Shown piece after piece: positions 39,211-50,297 of a DNA stretch of 64,000 bases. The DNA comes from Methylothermaceae bacteria B42 (GTDB taxonomy: Bacteria > Pseudomonadota > Gammaproteobacteria > Methylococcales > Methylothermaceae). Where the stretch lies: contig LSNW01000004.1 in NCBI GenBank assembly GCA_001566965.1, positions 1-64,000 of the forward strand, in the 5' to 3' direction. The translations under genes and the position numbers were made by a program. Numbering within the stretch: position 1 is the stretch's first letter; each line of letters begins with the position of its first letter. The notes beneath the pieces were generated by a model, which had not been told where the DNA came from, did no database searches, and was given only the letters and a program-made list of their open reading frames with translations.

Positions 39211-41487
39211 ATGCTAAGCAAAGAATTGGAGCAATCTTTAAATTCAGCGTTTAAACACGCACACGACAAACGTCACGAGTACATCACGGTCGAGCATCTG
39301 TTGCTGGCGATGTTGGACAATAGTTCCGCCGTTGAAGTGCTCAAGGCTTGTGGTGGCAATGTAGAACAACTGCGGCGCGAGCTTTATCAGTTCCTTGATG
39401 AAACCACCCCATTGATTCCGCCGGGGATCAATCGGGAAACACAGCCTACCTTGGGCTTTCAGCGTGTCTTGCAGCGGGCAGTGTTTCATGTGCAGTCGTC
39501 TGGTAAAAAAGAAGTTACCGGCGCCAATATTCTGGTGGCCATTTTTAGCGAACAAGACTCCCATGCCGTGTACTTACTGCATAAACAAGATATTACTCGC
39601 CTGGATGTAGTGAACTTCATCGCCCATGGCATTTCCAAAGTTAAGGACGAATCGGAAAATGATGCCCACACTCAGGATATGAGCGAAGCTGCAGAAGACA
39701 GCCCCAACAGTAATTCTTCCAGCAATCCGCTGGAAATGTATGCCACCAACTTGAATGAAGCTGCCCGGGAAGGGCGGATTGACCCCTTGATTGGTCGTGA
39801 TTTGGAAATAGAGCGCACCATTCAGGTCTTATGCCGGCGGCGCAAAAACAATCCTTTGCTGGTAGGTGAGGCAGGCGTTGGTAAAACTGCCATTGCAGAA
39901 GGGTTGGCCAAAAAAATTGTCGAGGAAGAAGTCCCGGAAGTATTAACCAATGCTGTGATCTATGCTTTGGATCTTGGCGCATTGGTAGCGGGGACGAAAT
40001 ACCGAGGGGATTTCGAGAAACGTCTGAAGGCATTACTGGCGCAACTTAAAAAGCAACCTGAGGCCATTCTTTTTATTGATGAAATTCATACCATCATCGG
40101 CGCCGGTTCTGCGTCCGGCGGCGTGATGGATGCCTCCAACCTGATCAAGCCGGTGTTGGCTTCAGGAGAGCTACGCTGCATTGGTTCCACCACTTATCAG
40201 GAATACCGCGGTATTTTCGAAAAAGATCGCGCTTTGGCTCGCCGCTTTCAAAAAATTGATGTTCACGAGCCTAGTGTGGATGAAACCTTTGAAATCCTCA
40301 AAGGGCTCAAAACCCGGTTTGAAGAACATCACGCCGTCAAATATACCGAAGCGGCATTAAAAACAGCAGCCGAACTATCGGCTCGCTATATTACCGACCG
40401 CCATCTGCCAGACAAGGCCATCGATGTCATTGATGAAGCAGGTGCGCGTCAACGCTTGATGCAGGAACAAGAGCGCCGGGAAGTTATCGACATTGAAGAA
40501 ATAGAGCACATTGTCGCAAAAATCGCGCGTATTCCGCCAAGAACGGTTTCTGCCAGCGACAAGGACAAGCTTAAAGATTTAGAGAAAAACCTCAAGATGC
40601 TGGTTTATGGGCAGGATCAAGCCATTGCCACCTTGTCTGCCGCGATCAAATTAGCCCGGGCCGGCTTGTCCACGGAACGTAAGCCCATCGGTGCATTTTT
40701 ACTAGCAGGGCCAACAGGGGTTGGCAAAACCGAAGTCACTCGCCAGCTGGCCAAGTTATTAGGGGTGGAGCTGATTAGATTTGATATGTCCGAATATATG
40801 GAAAGACACACTGTCTCCCGCCTGATCGGCGCGCCTCCTGGCTATGTTGGTTATGATCAGGGCGGCTTATTAACGGAAGAAGTCAATAAACATCCCCACG
40901 CCGTTCTGCTGTTGGATGAAATTGAAAAAGCCCACCCCGATGTCTTCAATTTACTGCTGCAAGTGATGGATCACGGCACCCTTACCGATAACAATGGACG
41001 CAAGGCGGATTTCCGCAACATTATTTTGGTGATGACCACCAACGCCGGGGCCTCCGAATCGAGCCGCGCGTCCATTGGGTTTACCGCCCAGGATCACAGC
41101 ACCGATAGCATGAAAGTGATCGAAAAAACCTTTACCCCCGAGTTCAGGAACCGGCTGGATGCCGTGGTTCAGTTCAATCCCCTGTCGCGGGATATTATCG
41201 GCCAGGTAGTGGACAAGTTTATATTCGAACTGGAATCCCAATTAGCTGATCGGGGAGTGACCTTGCAGCTAACGCCCCAAGCGCGGGAATGGTTGGCGGA
41301 AAAAGGCTACGACCCGCAAATGGGAGCGCGACCCATGGCCAGGGTAATTCAAGAATTTGTTAAAAAGCCCCTGGCGGAAGACTTGCTTTTCGGCCGGCTA
41401 ACCGAAGGCGGGCATGTGAAGTTCTTTCTACAGGATGGCAGATTGCAGTTCTCGATTGACGATAAAAAGCCGGTGGCCCCTGCGTAA
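39211..41487 (+). CDS. clpA: ATP-dependent Clp protease ATP-binding subunit ClpA
   Basis: The 758-residue AAA+ unfoldase feeds substrates to ClpP. The N-domain at about 1-145 is the ClpS docking site. The first AAA module has Walker [14 protein letters not shown] near 217 and Walker [10 protein letters not shown]. The second has [13 protein letters not shown] near 500 and [13 protein letters not shown]. The length matches E. coli ClpA (758). The acidic, Ser/Asn-rich linker ([13 protein letters not shown]) between N-domain and D1 is normal. The IGL-type ClpP-docking loop is not assigned here. A perfect hairpin overlaps the last codons and stop. Confidence 0.97.
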   Translation: MLSKELEQSLNSAFKHAHDKRHEYITVEHLLLAMLDNSSAVEVLKACGGNVEQLRRELYQFLDETTPLIPPGINRETQPTLGFQRVLQRAVFHVQSSGKKEVTGANILVAIFSEQDSHAVYLLHKQDITRLDVVNFIAHGISKVKDESENDAHTQDMSEAAEDSPNSNSSSNPLEMYATNLNEAAREGRIDPLIGRDLEIERTIQVLCRRRKNNPLLVGEAGVGKTAIAEGLAKKIVEEEVPEVLTNAVIYALDLGALVAGTKYRGDFEKRLKALLAQLKKQPEAILFIDEIHTIIGAGSASGGVMDASNLIKPVLASGELRCIGSTTYQEYRGIFEKDRALARRFQKIDVHEPSVDETFEILKGLKTRFEEHHAVKYTEAALKTAAELSARYITDRHLPDKAIDVIDEAGARQRLMQEQERREVIDIEEIEHIVAKIARIPPRTVSASDKDKLKDLEKNLKMLVYGQDQAIATLSAAIKLARAGLSTERKPIGAFLLAGPTGVGKTEVTRQLAKLLGVELIRFDMSEYMERHTVSRLIGAPPGYVGYDQGGLLTEEVNKHPHAVLLLDEIEKAHPDVFNLLLQVMDHGTLTDNNGRKADFRNIILVMTTNAGASESSRASIGFTAQDHSTDSMKVIEKTFTPEFRNRLDAVVQFNPLSRDIIGQVVDKFIFELESQLADRGVTLQLTPQAREWLAEKGYDPQMGARPMARVIQEFVKKPLAEDLLFGRLTEGGHVKFFLQDGRLQFSIDDKKPVAPA

Positions 41488-41499
41488 ATGACGCAGGGG
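41477..41499. terminator. Bidirectional hairpin between convergent clpA and infA
   Basis: A perfect 9-bp stem, CCCCTGCGT (41477-41485) and ACGCAGGGG (41491-41499), has loop AAATG. It covers the clpA stop codon and lies 3 bases from the infA stop. T-tracts are short on both sides (TAGTTATTT on the plus strand), so termination may be partial. Confidence 0.65.
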
Positions 41500-41502
41500 T
41501 AG

Positions 41503-41721
41503 TTATTTGAGGCGAAAGGTGATTCGACCCTTGCTTAAGTCGTAGGGGGTCATTTCTACCTTGACCCGGTCACCGGTGAGGATGCGAATATAATGTTTGC
41601 GCATCTTGCCGGAGATATGAGCGGTGATTACATGGCCGTTGTCAAGCTTGACCCGGAACATTGTATTGGGAAGCGTCTCTATGACGGTGCCTTCCATTTC
41701 GATGACGTCTTCTTTTGCCAT
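41503..41721 (-). CDS. infA: Translation initiation factor IF-1
   Basis: The 72 residues, starting [19 protein letters not shown] and containing [19 protein letters not shown], are canonical IF-1, an OB-fold protein that binds the 30S A site. The ATG at 41721 is set by the invariant family start; an upstream in-frame start would add 15 residues. The ribosome site is weak (AAAGAAACCG). Its place convergent to clpA is conserved in gammaproteobacteria. Confidence 0.97.
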   Translation of the reverse strand: MAKEDVIEMEGTVIETLPNTMFRVKLDNGHVITAHISGKMRKHYIRILTGDRVKVEMTPYDLSKGRITFRLK

Positions 41722-41809
41722 AAATTCGGTTTCTTTGTAAAGATCCATTGAGAAAGTCGGAATCATACCATAAGCACTGATACCGAACTACCACCGAGTG
41801 CGTCTCCCT

Positions 41810-41973
41810 CAGAACCACGTCCTTGAATACATCAAGGATTGATTGAAGGGGCAGGTGGTCTGATTCGAAAGCCGCGCCGGCAGGGATGCCGGCGTGGAGC
41901 CTAGAGGGATGTATTTACGGCGTTTTTCGGAGCAGACCACCTGCCCCGCCTTGAATAGATAAGGGAACCCTGG
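41810..41973 (+). repeat. Dispersed palindromic element B, copy 2 (best preserved)
   Basis: This element of about 164 bp has 15-bp perfect inverted repeats, GGGGCAGGTGGTCTG (41848-41862) and CAGACCACCTGCCCC (41933-41947). Inside is the GC-rich palindromic core GCCGGCAGGGATGCCGGC followed by GTGGAGCCTAGAGGGATG. Outer arms are CAGAACCACGTCCTTGAA and TTGAATAGAT..GGAACCCTGG. It fills most of the 335-base gap between infA and the YihY gene (41722-42056). Nothing else is seen there. Confidence 0.8.
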
Positions 41974-42056
41974 TGCATCCTCAGGCGCCTATTGAATACC
42001 GGGGGGCTTAAAAATCGGGGTAGGGCATGTTTTTATCATATATGGCCTAACTGGTT

Positions 42057-43319
42057 ATGAATTATCCGACACTCTCGCATTTTCTTTCTTTCGCCAGGCA
42101 AAGCGTTGATTTCTGGCATTATTTCTGGCGCCGTTTCAATGAAAGCCACTGCACCCATAGCGCTGCCGCGCTTTCTTACACTACGCTATTAGCGTTAGTG
42201 CCATTAATGGCGGTTTCACTTGCGGTTTTTGCTGCTTTCCCGGCTTATCAAGAAGTCAGCGCCAAATTGCAGGATTTTCTTTTTGAAAACCTGGTGCCCG
42301 CGGCCCGGGAAACCATTCAGGCCTATTTCTATACTTTTGCGGAAAAGGCAAAAAAGCTTACAGGTCCCGGGATTATCTCTTTGATTGCAACGGCTTTGTT
42401 GCTGATGGCGACCATTGAGAAGTCCCTGAATGTGATTTGGGGTGCGCAGCCCTACAAAGCTTTCCTCCGCCGGTTCTTGATGTATTGGTCGGTTTTAACA
42501 TTGGGGCCATTACTCATTGGGGCGGGTATCGCCATTACTTCCCAATTCATCGCCATGCCTTGGTTTTCAGAGGCGGCAAAGCCCATTGTGGAAAGGTCTT
42601 TTTGGATTAAATTGTTGCCTTTTGTGCTGGAGGCATTTGCTTTCGCGCTGCTTTTTCAAATTGTCCCGAATGCCAAGGTTCGCGTAAGTTATGCTGCTAT
42701 TGGCGGCATTGTCAGTGCAATTTTATTTGAACTTGCAAAAGCGGGATTCGCTTTTTATATTGCCCGCTTTCCAACCTATGAAGCTATCTATGGCGCACTG
42801 GCCGCGGTTCCAATTTTTTTGGTTTGGCTCTATGTATCGTGGGTTGTAACGCTCATGGGCGCGCAGTTTACCTATTGTTTGCACACCTTTCGCTATGCGG
42901 GGGGAGAGGAATCAGCAATGGATGCCAGCCATGATCTATTGCTTGCCTATCGGGTTTTGCGCGCCATCTGGTGTGGGCAATGTGAAAACCAACTTCTCAC
43001 CGTGGAAGGTCTTGGCAAGTTGATGCCAAAAACGCCACAAAGCGCAATTGTCAAGGCGCTCTCTATTTTGAAACAGAACCATTGGATAACAGAGGATCAG
43101 AATGGGGGCTGGCTATTGTTGCGCGATCCTCATCTTGCCTCGTTGTGTGAACTTTATCTCAGTCATTCCTATATACTTCCCCGTGTTTCCAATGTTGATA
43201 GGGAATTAAGAAAACATTTGGAGCCTATCAATAAAAGCATTAACGAAAATTTTGATGTACCGTTGGCGACACTTTTTTCAGAAGCGCTTGACGCTAAACA
43301 GAATTCTACGATAACTTAA
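42057..43319 (+). CDS. YihY/BrkB family inner-membrane protein
   Basis: The 420-residue protein has the YihY core of about six membrane segments. SAAALSYTTLLALVPLMAVSLAVFA near 35-59 is the family signature. GAALAAVPIFLVWLYVSWVVTLMGAQ-type wording near 246-271 is the second. An extra soluble domain of about 140 residues follows (from about 285) with a winged-helix-like appearance. The family was once misnamed ribonuclease BN; its real function is unknown. The gene stands alone after element B2 and 95 bases before ilvB. The ribosome site is poor. Confidence 0.85.
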   Translation: MNYPTLSHFLSFARQSVDFWHYFWRRFNESHCTHSAAALSYTTLLALVPLMAVSLAVFAAFPAYQEVSAKLQDFLFENLVPAARETIQAYFYTFAEKAKKLTGPGIISLIATALLLMATIEKSLNVIWGAQPYKAFLRRFLMYWSVLTLGPLLIGAGIAITSQFIAMPWFSEAAKPIVERSFWIKLLPFVLEAFAFALLFQIVPNAKVRVSYAAIGGIVSAILFELAKAGFAFYIARFPTYEAIYGALAAVPIFLVWLYVSWVVTLMGAQFTYCLHTFRYAGGEESAMDASHDLLLAYRVLRAIWCGQCENQLLTVEGLGKLMPKTPQSAIVKALSILKQNHWITEDQNGGWLLLRDPHLASLCELYLSHSYILPRVSNVDRELRKHLEPINKSINENFDVPLATLFSEALDAKQNSTIT

Positions 43320-43414
43320 CTGACTACTTTTCATTTGACGAACACGGGACGGGTTTGAGATTTCAATCGGATTTTCCCAATTCAATTATTAACGCGATGG
43401 TTTTGGTGATTTAA

Positions 43415-45142
43415 GTGGAGTTGAGTGGCGCGGAAATTGTAGTCCAATGCTTGAAAGACGAAGGGGTTGAATTCATCTTCGGATACCCTGGCGGGGCGGT
43501 ATTACACATCTATGACGCCTTGTTTGGCCAGGAAGATGTCAAGCATGTTCTTGTCCGCCATGAGCAAGGGGCAACCCACATGGCTGATGGTTATGCGCGC
43601 GCCACGGGCAGGCCTGGCGTCGTTTTGGCAACTTCAGGACCCGGGGCCACCAACTTGGTCACGGGGATTGCGACAGCCTATATGGATTCGATTCCACTGG
43701 TGGTATTGACCGGCCAGGTGCCGAGCCCGGTAATTGGCAGCGACGCCTTTCAAGAGTGTGATACCGTCGGTATCACCCGGCCTTGCGTAAAGCATAATTT
43801 CTTGGTCAAGGACCGCCGCAAACTGGCCGAAACCATCAAAAAAGCTTTTTACATCGCCACCACCGGACGTCCTGGGCCGGTGCTCGTGGACATCCCCAAG
43901 GATATTACCGATCCGGCCATAAAAGTGCCTTACCACTATCCGGATAAGGTATCGCTGCGGTCTTACAAGCCGAAGATTGAGGGCAATCACCGCCAAATAA
44001 AAAAAGCAGCCGACCTTATTCTCGCAGCCAAAAGGCCGATGATTTATTCAGGGGGCGGCGTCGTACTCGGTGAAGCCGCGACGGAATTGACGGAATTGAC
44101 CCGGTATCTCGGGTTTCCCATCACTAACACCCTGATGGGTTTGGGGGCTTATCCCGGCACCGATCGCCAATTTCTCGGTATGTTGGGGATGCATGGCACC
44201 TATGAGGCGAATATGGCGATGCACGAATGTGATGTGTTAATTGCCATCGGCGCCCGTTTTGACGATCGCGTCACGGGCAAGCTTAGCGAGTTTTGCCCTT
44301 ACGCAAAAATTATCCATATTGATGTGGATCCTGCTTCCATCGCCAAAACCGTACCGGTGGATATTCCCATAGTCGGCCAGGTTAAACCGGTGTTGGCCGA
44401 TTTAATTACCATTCTCAAGGCTTCCGGAAAGCAACCAGACCCAGACGCCTTGGCGAGTTGGTGGAAAAAAATCGAAGCATGGCGCTCCCTTGGCTGTCTG
44501 AAGTATCCTCAAGATAGCCCTTTGATCAAACCTCAATACGTCATTGAACAGTTGTGGCAGAGAGTGCCGGAGGCCTATGTCACTTCTGATGTAGGGCAAC
44601 ATCAGATGTGGGTGGCTCAGTATTTCAAGTTTGATCAACCCCGCCATTGGATTAATTCCGGGGGGCTTGGCACCATGGGGTTTGGGATGCCTGCGGCGAT
44701 TGGCGTCAAGCTGGCTTTTCCGGATCAACCGGTGGTTTGCGTTACCGGTGAGGCAAGTATTCAAATGTGTATTCAGGAGCTGTCGACCGCCTTGCAATAT
44801 AAAGCGCCGATCAAAATCGTTAACCTAAATAATCGCTATATGGGCATGGTGCGCCAATGGCAGGAATTTACCTATGAAAGCCGCTATTCCCATTCTTATA
44901 TGGATACCCTGCCCGATTTCGTGAAATTGGCCGAGGCTTATGGTCATGTGGGCATGAGAATTGAAAAACCAGAAGATGTCGGTGCGGCTTTGGAAGAAGC
45001 CTTCAAGCTGAAGGAGCGGTTGGTCTTCATGGATTTCATCACCGACCGCACCGAGAATGTTTATCCCATGGTCGAAGCGGGCAAGGCTCAACACGAAATG
45101 CGCCTCCCTCCCTGGATTTACACCGACAGGGAGTTGGCGTGA
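43415..45142 (+). CDS. ilvB: Acetolactate synthase large (catalytic) subunit
   Basis: The 575-residue thiamine-diphosphate enzyme makes acetolactate or acetohydroxybutyrate for Val, Leu and Ile. FGYPGGAVLHIYDAL near 22-36 and HEQGATHMADGYARA near 49-63 contain the active-site Glu. GPGATNLVTGIATAY and the ThDP/Mg site GEASIQMCIQELSTA..NLNNRYMGMVRQWQE are present; the usual GDGSFQMN wording is GEASIQMC here, a small variation. The start is GTG. ilvH overlaps the stop. It may instead be called ilvI; both names cover this family. Confidence 0.95.
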   Translation: MELSGAEIVVQCLKDEGVEFIFGYPGGAVLHIYDALFGQEDVKHVLVRHEQGATHMADGYARATGRPGVVLATSGPGATNLVTGIATAYMDSIPLVVLTGQVPSPVIGSDAFQECDTVGITRPCVKHNFLVKDRRKLAETIKKAFYIATTGRPGPVLVDIPKDITDPAIKVPYHYPDKVSLRSYKPKIEGNHRQIKKAADLILAAKRPMIYSGGGVVLGEAATELTELTRYLGFPITNTLMGLGAYPGTDRQFLGMLGMHGTYEANMAMHECDVLIAIGARFDDRVTGKLSEFCPYAKIIHIDVDPASIAKTVPVDIPIVGQVKPVLADLITILKASGKQPDPDALASWWKKIEAWRSLGCLKYPQDSPLIKPQYVIEQLWQRVPEAYVTSDVGQHQMWVAQYFKFDQPRHWINSGGLGTMGFGMPAAIGVKLAFPDQPVVCVTGEASIQMCIQELSTALQYKAPIKIVNLNNRYMGMVRQWQEFTYESRYSHSYMDTLPDFVKLAEAYGHVGMRIEKPEDVGAALEEAFKLKERLVFMDFITDRTENVYPMVEAGKAQHEMRLPPWIYTDRELA

Positions 45143-45633
45143 TGCGTCATATTATTTCGCTGCTGCTGGAAAATGAAGCCGGGGCACTGTCCCGCGTGGC
45201 CGGATTGTTTTCCGCCCGGGGTTACAACATTGAAGCTTTGACCGTTGCGCCCACCGAAGACCTTACTTTATCGCGCATGACGATTGTGACCCGTGGCGAT
45301 GATCGCATTATTGAGCAAATTACCAAACAGCTCAATAAATTGATTGATGTCGTTAAATTGATTGATATTTCCGAGGCCAATCATATCGAGCGTGAATTAA
45401 TGCTGATCAAAGTCCGCGCAAAGGGGGCGGCTAGAGAAGAAATCAAGCGTTTGGCAGAGATTTTCCGAGGCAGAATCCTGGATGTCACTTCTACGACTTA
45501 TGTTATTGAAATCACGGGAAACAGCGCCAAGCTGGATGCTTTTATCGATAATTTGGATAATAGCTTGATTCTTGAATTGGCGCGTTCTGGGCCCACGGGC
45601 ATGCTACGCGGTGAAAAAGCCTTACACCTATAA
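45142..45633 (+). CDS. ilvH: Acetolactate synthase small (regulatory) subunit
   Basis: The 163-residue regulatory subunit starts MRHIISLLLENEAGALSRVAGLF, the N-terminal ACT domain that binds valine for feedback inhibition. RGYNIEALTVAPTEDLTLSRMTI follows near 28-50. The C-terminal half stabilises the catalytic subunit. The ATG at 45142 shares its A with the ilvB stop (TGATG); GTG one codon earlier is possible. The stop codon ends at the first base of repeat element A2. The name ilvN is used for equivalents. Confidence 0.95.
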   Translation: MRHIISLLLENEAGALSRVAGLFSARGYNIEALTVAPTEDLTLSRMTIVTRGDDRIIEQITKQLNKLIDVVKLIDISEANHIERELMLIKVRAKGAAREEIKRLAEIFRGRILDVTSTTYVIEITGNSAKLDAFIDNLDNSLILELARSGPTGMLRGEKALHL

Positions 45634-45810
45634 CCTAAATTTTGCAAGTGTTTCGGTATTCGGCTGCCAAATCAAGCCTTTATACTGCGTTGGCTGCGCC
45701 AATTTTATGCTCGAAGTAGCGCTGCTACTCCTGCGCGAAAATTGGCTTGCCGCCTTGCCTAAAACCTTGCTTGACACCCTCGGTGCTCGAATCACTTGCA
45801 GAATTCAGGT
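45633..45810 (+). repeat. Dispersed palindromic element A, copy 2
   Basis: This 178-bp non-coding element begins ACCTAAATTTTGCAAGTG at the ilvH stop codon and ends in CACTTGCAGAATTCAGGT, an inverted version with 16 of 18 matches. An internal pair GCCAATTTT/AAAATTGGC (around 45698-45758) would make a long hairpin. It is nearly identical to A1 except for about 12 extra bases near the right end (AAAACCTTGCTT region). It separates ilvH from ilvC. Confidence 0.88.
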
Positions 45811-45814
45811 ATAA

Positions 45815-46882
<1,068 letters not shown>

Positions 46883-46960
46883 TCCAGACATTTTCAGGTA
46901 CCCAGGAAATATGACACTTTCTAGGACAATAATTTCTTGCGAAACTGCCCCTTTGGGAAG

Positions 46961-47046
46961 CTCTGAGAATTCATCCATGAATTCTCAGAGTATAAAAAAT
47001 CAATAACTTGATGTGATTGATTTTGCTGGGACGTTCCTGTATCAAA
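46961..47046 (+). repeat. Element C, copy 2: stem-loops upstream of pssA
   Basis: A perfect 13-bp stem, CTCTGAGAATTCA (46961-46973) and TGAATTCTCAGAG (46978-46990), has loop TCCA. AAAATCAAT/ATTGATTTT (46996-47004 and 47016-47024) follows around an ACTTGATG loop, then TTCCTGTATCAAAGGAA. The order, loop words and spacing match copy 1 at 37780, where the second and fourth hairpins are more elaborate. It lies in the 217-base gap between ilvC and pssA. Confidence 0.75.
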
Positions 47047-47099
47047 GGAAAGGTGGCGGTTTCTGCTTTTCAGTAGGGGCTCAGAGCTAAAGGTAACTT

Positions 47100-47852
47100 G
47101 TGAATACCGAAGAAACCACCGCACGTAAAAAGCGCCGTGGCATCTATTTGCTTCCCAATCTTTTTACCACGGGCTGCTTGTTTTGCGGTTTTTACGCGAT
47201 TACCGCGGCGATGAATGGGAAGTTTGATTACGCCGCGTTCTCAATCTATGCCGCGATGGTCATGGATGGTCTGGATGGCCGCGTCGCAAGGCTGACCCAT
47301 ACCGAAAGTGATTTTGGGGCGGAGTATGACAGCCTGTCCGATATGATTTCCTTTGGCATTTCACCCGCCTTGGTGATGTATTTGTGGTCGCTATCTTCCC
47401 TGGCAAAACTGGGTTGGTTTGCGGCCTTTGTTTATGCTGCCGCCACCGCGTTGCGGCTGGCGCGGTTTAATACGCAACTGGTCGCGCAAGACAAGCGCTA
47501 TTTCCAAGGCTTGCCCAGTCCATCGGCAGCCGCAATTGTCGCCGGATTGATCTGGATAGGGGAAACCTATGGCTTAACCGGCGAAGCATTGCGCTATATT
47601 GCGGTGGCGGTCACTACTGCCGCTGCTTTATTGATGGTAAGTAATATCCGTTACTATAGTTTCAAGGAAATTGATATCCGCGGCCGCATTCCCTTCATGG
47701 TTGCCATTGCGCTTATGCTTGGGTTTGCCGTGGTCTTTACCAATCCCCCATTAATGTTGTTTTTGATTTTCGCTAGCTACGCGCTTTCAGGTCCACTCAT
47801 GACCTTGCTGTTATTGCGAAAACGCCGGAGGGAAAAACGCCAGGGCCGATAG
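47100..47852 (+). CDS. pssA: CDP-diacylglycerol--serine O-phosphatidyltransferase
   Basis: The 250-residue integral membrane enzyme makes phosphatidylserine, precursor of phosphatidylethanolamine. The CDP-alcohol phosphotransferase motif DGLDGRVARLTHTESDFGAEYDSLSD (pattern DGxxARx8Gx3Dx3D) lies near 57-82. LLPNLFTTGCLFCGFYA near the N-terminus marks the PssA type II subfamily. The start is GTG with AAGG 8 bases upstream. The run ilvBHC-pssA-leuA is a known gammaproteobacterial order. Confidence 0.94.
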   Translation: MNTEETTARKKRRGIYLLPNLFTTGCLFCGFYAITAAMNGKFDYAAFSIYAAMVMDGLDGRVARLTHTESDFGAEYDSLSDMISFGISPALVMYLWSLSSLAKLGWFAAFVYAAATALRLARFNTQLVAQDKRYFQGLPSPSAAAIVAGLIWIGETYGLTGEALRYIAVAVTTAAALLMVSNIRYYSFKEIDIRGRIPFMVAIALMLGFAVVFTNPPLMLFLIFASYALSGPLMTLLLLRKRRREKRQGR

Positions 47853-47857
47853 GCAAC

Positions 47858-47886
47858 TTGGCAAATGGGTTAATAAAGAGTATATT
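47858..47886 (+). promoter_or_regulatory. Promoter upstream of leuA
   Basis: A -35 TTGGCA (47858-47863) and a -10 TATATT (47881-47886) are separated by 17 bases. The transcript would start near 47893 and carry about 190 leader bases before the leuA ATG. Confidence 0.6.
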
Positions 47887-47918
47887 TAGAAAAATCAAAG
47901 TATTACAGACTTAAGCGC

Positions 47919-48023
47919 ATGAAAACTTTCCCGAACCCTAAATCATTGCTTTTTGCTGGAAAAGCTTGTTTCTGCGCTTTCTTTGCTTTGGTGATGCGTC
48001 TACTGCCCCGTCTGGGGCATTAA
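47919..48023 (+). promoter_or_regulatory. Possible leuA leader peptide with hairpin
   Basis: A 34-codon frame starts MKTFPNPKSLLF and ends RLLPRLGH-stop. Four Leu codons fall in its second half. Its last codons form TGCCCC-GTCT-GGGGCA (48004-48019), followed by a weak T-rich stretch. This resembles a leucine attenuator layout, but no ribosome site is convincing and the terminator tail is poor. Hypothesis only. Confidence 0.25.
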
Positions 48024-48084
48024 TGATTGTTTCAAGTAATTTGACATTCCACTATCAAGACGCAATACCAAAGGAAATCCATCC

Positions 48085-49629
48085 ATGAAAGACAAATTAA
48101 TTATCTTTGACACCACCTTGCGCGATGGCGAGCAAAGCCCCGGCGCCTCCATGAACAAAGACGAGAAGGTCCGCATTGCCAAAGCACTGGAAAGGCTCAA
48201 GGTAGATGTCATCGAAGCAGGTTTCCCTGCCGCCAGTCCGGGAGATTTTGAAGCGGTGCATGCAGTAGCGCAAGCCGTCAAGGAAAGCACTGTCTGCGGG
48301 TTGGCCCGGGCATTAAAGAAAGACATTGAAAAAGCCGGCGAGGCATTGAAACCCGCGCAACGGGCCCGTATTCATACCTTTATTGCGACATCCCCTATCC
48401 ACATGGAGCGTAAACTGCGCATGAGCCCGGATCAGGTGGTGGAACACGCGGTCGAAGCGGTAAAATTGGCGCGGCGTTTTACCGATGATGTGGAATTCTC
48501 GCCGGAAGACGCTGGCCGTTCCGAAGAGGACTTTCTGTGCCGGATTTTAGAAGCGGTCATTGCCGCTGGGGCCACGACTGTCAATATTCCTGATACTGTC
48601 GGATACAGTTTGCCCCATGAGTTTGGCGGCATGATTGCCCGCTTGCGATCCAGGATTCCCAATTCGGATCAGGCGATTTTCTCGGTTCATTGCCACAATG
48701 ATTTGGGATTGGCAGTGGCTAATTCGCTGTCGGCTGTTCTCAATGGCGCCCGCCAGATTGAATGCACTATCAATGGATTGGGCGAGCGGGCCGGCAATGC
48801 CGCCCTTGAAGAGGTCGTCATGGCCATCAAGACCCGCCAGGATGCTTTTCCATGTGATACCTCCGTTGAAACCCAGGAAATTGTTCCCTGCTCCAAATTG
48901 GTGGCCAGTATTACAGGATTTCCGGTGCAGCCCAATAAGGCCATTGTAGGCGCCAATGCTTTTGCCCATGAATCCGGCATTCATCAGGATGGCGTCCTCA
49001 AAAGCCGGGAAACCTATGAAATCATGCGCGCCGAAGATGTGGGTTGGAGCGCTAACCGTATGGTGCTGGGAAAACATTCGGGACGCAATGCTTTTCGAAC
49101 CCGAATGAAAGAATTGGGTATCGAATTTGATTCCGAAGAAGCGCTCAATGACGCCTTTTCCCGCTTCAAACAATTGGCGGATAAAAAGCACGAAATTTTT
49201 GACGAAGACTTGCAGGCGCTGATCAGCGAACAAATCTTCGAGGCGGAGTCCGAATGGGTGAAATTGATTTCCTTGCATGTGTGCGCGGATACTGGAGAGA
49301 CTCCCAGATCGGAAGTTGTCCTCAAGATTGACGGCGAAGAAAAACGTGGTTATGCGGAAGGCAGCGGCGTGGTGGATGCCACCTTGAAGGCTATTGAATC
49401 CCTGGTGCAAACCGGCGCCAATTTGTTGCTCTATTCGGTCAACAATATCACCTCCGGCACCGATGCCCAGGGAGAGGTTACGGTACGGCTGGAGAAAGCC
49501 GGCCGCATCGTCCAGGGCCAAGGCGCGGATACGGATATCGTCATCGCTTCGGCTAAGGCTTATATCAATGCGGTCAATAAATTGCTGAGCCCTCAGCAGC
49601 GTCAACATCCCCAGGCGGGAGATGTATGA
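48085..49629 (+). CDS. leuA: 2-isopropylmalate synthase
   Basis: The 514-residue enzyme condenses acetyl-CoA with 2-ketoisovalerate, the first committed step to leucine. The start [18 protein letters not shown] near 6-23 carries metal and substrate residues. [20 protein letters not shown] near 200-219 gives the HxH metal ligands, and [16 protein letters not shown]-type wording follows. The C-terminal LeuA dimer/allosteric domain ends at residue 514, so leucine feedback is expected. The ATG has AAAGGAAA 9 bases before. The udg gene overlaps the stop (ATGA). Confidence 0.97.
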   Translation: MKDKLIIFDTTLRDGEQSPGASMNKDEKVRIAKALERLKVDVIEAGFPAASPGDFEAVHAVAQAVKESTVCGLARALKKDIEKAGEALKPAQRARIHTFIATSPIHMERKLRMSPDQVVEHAVEAVKLARRFTDDVEFSPEDAGRSEEDFLCRILEAVIAAGATTVNIPDTVGYSLPHEFGGMIARLRSRIPNSDQAIFSVHCHNDLGLAVANSLSAVLNGARQIECTINGLGERAGNAALEEVVMAIKTRQDAFPCDTSVETQEIVPCSKLVASITGFPVQPNKAIVGANAFAHESGIHQDGVLKSRETYEIMRAEDVGWSANRMVLGKHSGRNAFRTRMKELGIEFDSEEALNDAFSRFKQLADKKHEIFDEDLQALISEQIFEAESEWVKLISLHVCADTGETPRSEVVLKIDGEEKRGYAEGSGVVDATLKAIESLVQTGANLLLYSVNNITSGTDAQGEVTVRLEKAGRIVQGQGADTDIVIASAKAYINAVNKLLSPQQRQHPQAGDV

Positions 49630-50297
49630 ACCCAAGGCACGTTTCTTATTTGCAGGCCATGGGTATCCCGGTTTGGGTCCAGCGCCGCCTATCCTCGCCG
49701 GGAGTGGTAATGACTAGCGTGAGTCCCGAAGACGAATGGGGGCGGCTGGAACAGGAAGTCGCAAATTGCGCCAAATGTCCATTACACAAAACCCGTACCC
49801 AAACGGTTTTTGGTGTGGGCAACAAGAACGCCGACTGGATGTTGATCGGGGAAGCGCCGGGAGAACAAGAAGATCTGCAAGGAGAGCCCTTTGTGGGAAG
49901 GGCTGGGCAACTGTTGAATGAGATGTTGCGCGCGCTGCATCTCTCTCGTGAAGAAGTCTATATTGCCAATATTCTAAAATGCCGGCCGCCTGCAAATCGT
50001 GACCCAAAGCCTGAAGAGGTGGCTGCTTGCGAACCTTACCTGAAGCGCCAGATTGCCTTGGTGCAACCCAAAATCATTCTCGCCGTAGGAAGAATCGCCG
50101 CCCAGAACTTGCTCAAAACGACCCAGCCCCTTTCCCGTCTTAGAGGTAAGGTGCATTCCTATGACGATATCCCCGTTATTGTGGTGTATCATCCTGCGTA
50201 TCTGCTGCGAAACCCTATCGCTAAACGCCAAGCGTGGGAGGATCTGAAATTAGCATTTAAGGTTTATTCTGACAGCATGAGTGTGGCCAATGGATAA
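49626..50297 (+). CDS. Type-4 uracil-DNA glycosylase (iron-sulfur)
   Basis: The 223-residue member of the UDG superfamily removes uracil from DNA. It has the Cys pairs for a 4Fe-4S cluster (CAKCPL near 49-52, then [11 protein letters not shown] near 119 and ACEPYL near 135) and the active-site motif [20 protein letters not shown] near 79-98. HPAYLLR near the C-terminus is the second motif. The short N-terminal [14 protein letters not shown] stretch is common in gammaproteobacterial forms. It overlaps leuA by 4 bases and the following lysR-type frame by a few codons. Confidence 0.9.
   Translation: MNPRHVSYLQAMGIPVWVQRRLSSPGVVMTSVSPEDEWGRLEQEVANCAKCPLHKTRTQTVFGVGNKNADWMLIGEAPGEQEDLQGEPFVGRAGQLLNEMLRALHLSREEVYIANILKCRPPANRDPKPEEVAACEPYLKRQIALVQPKIILAVGRIAAQNLLKTTQPLSRLRGKVHSYDDIPVIVVYHPAYLLRNPIAKRQAWEDLKLAFKVYSDSMSVANG

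Noticed and set aside
48547-49635. 362-residue open frame antisense to leuA
   Set aside because: Long only because of leuA codon bias; no ribosome site or family resemblance.
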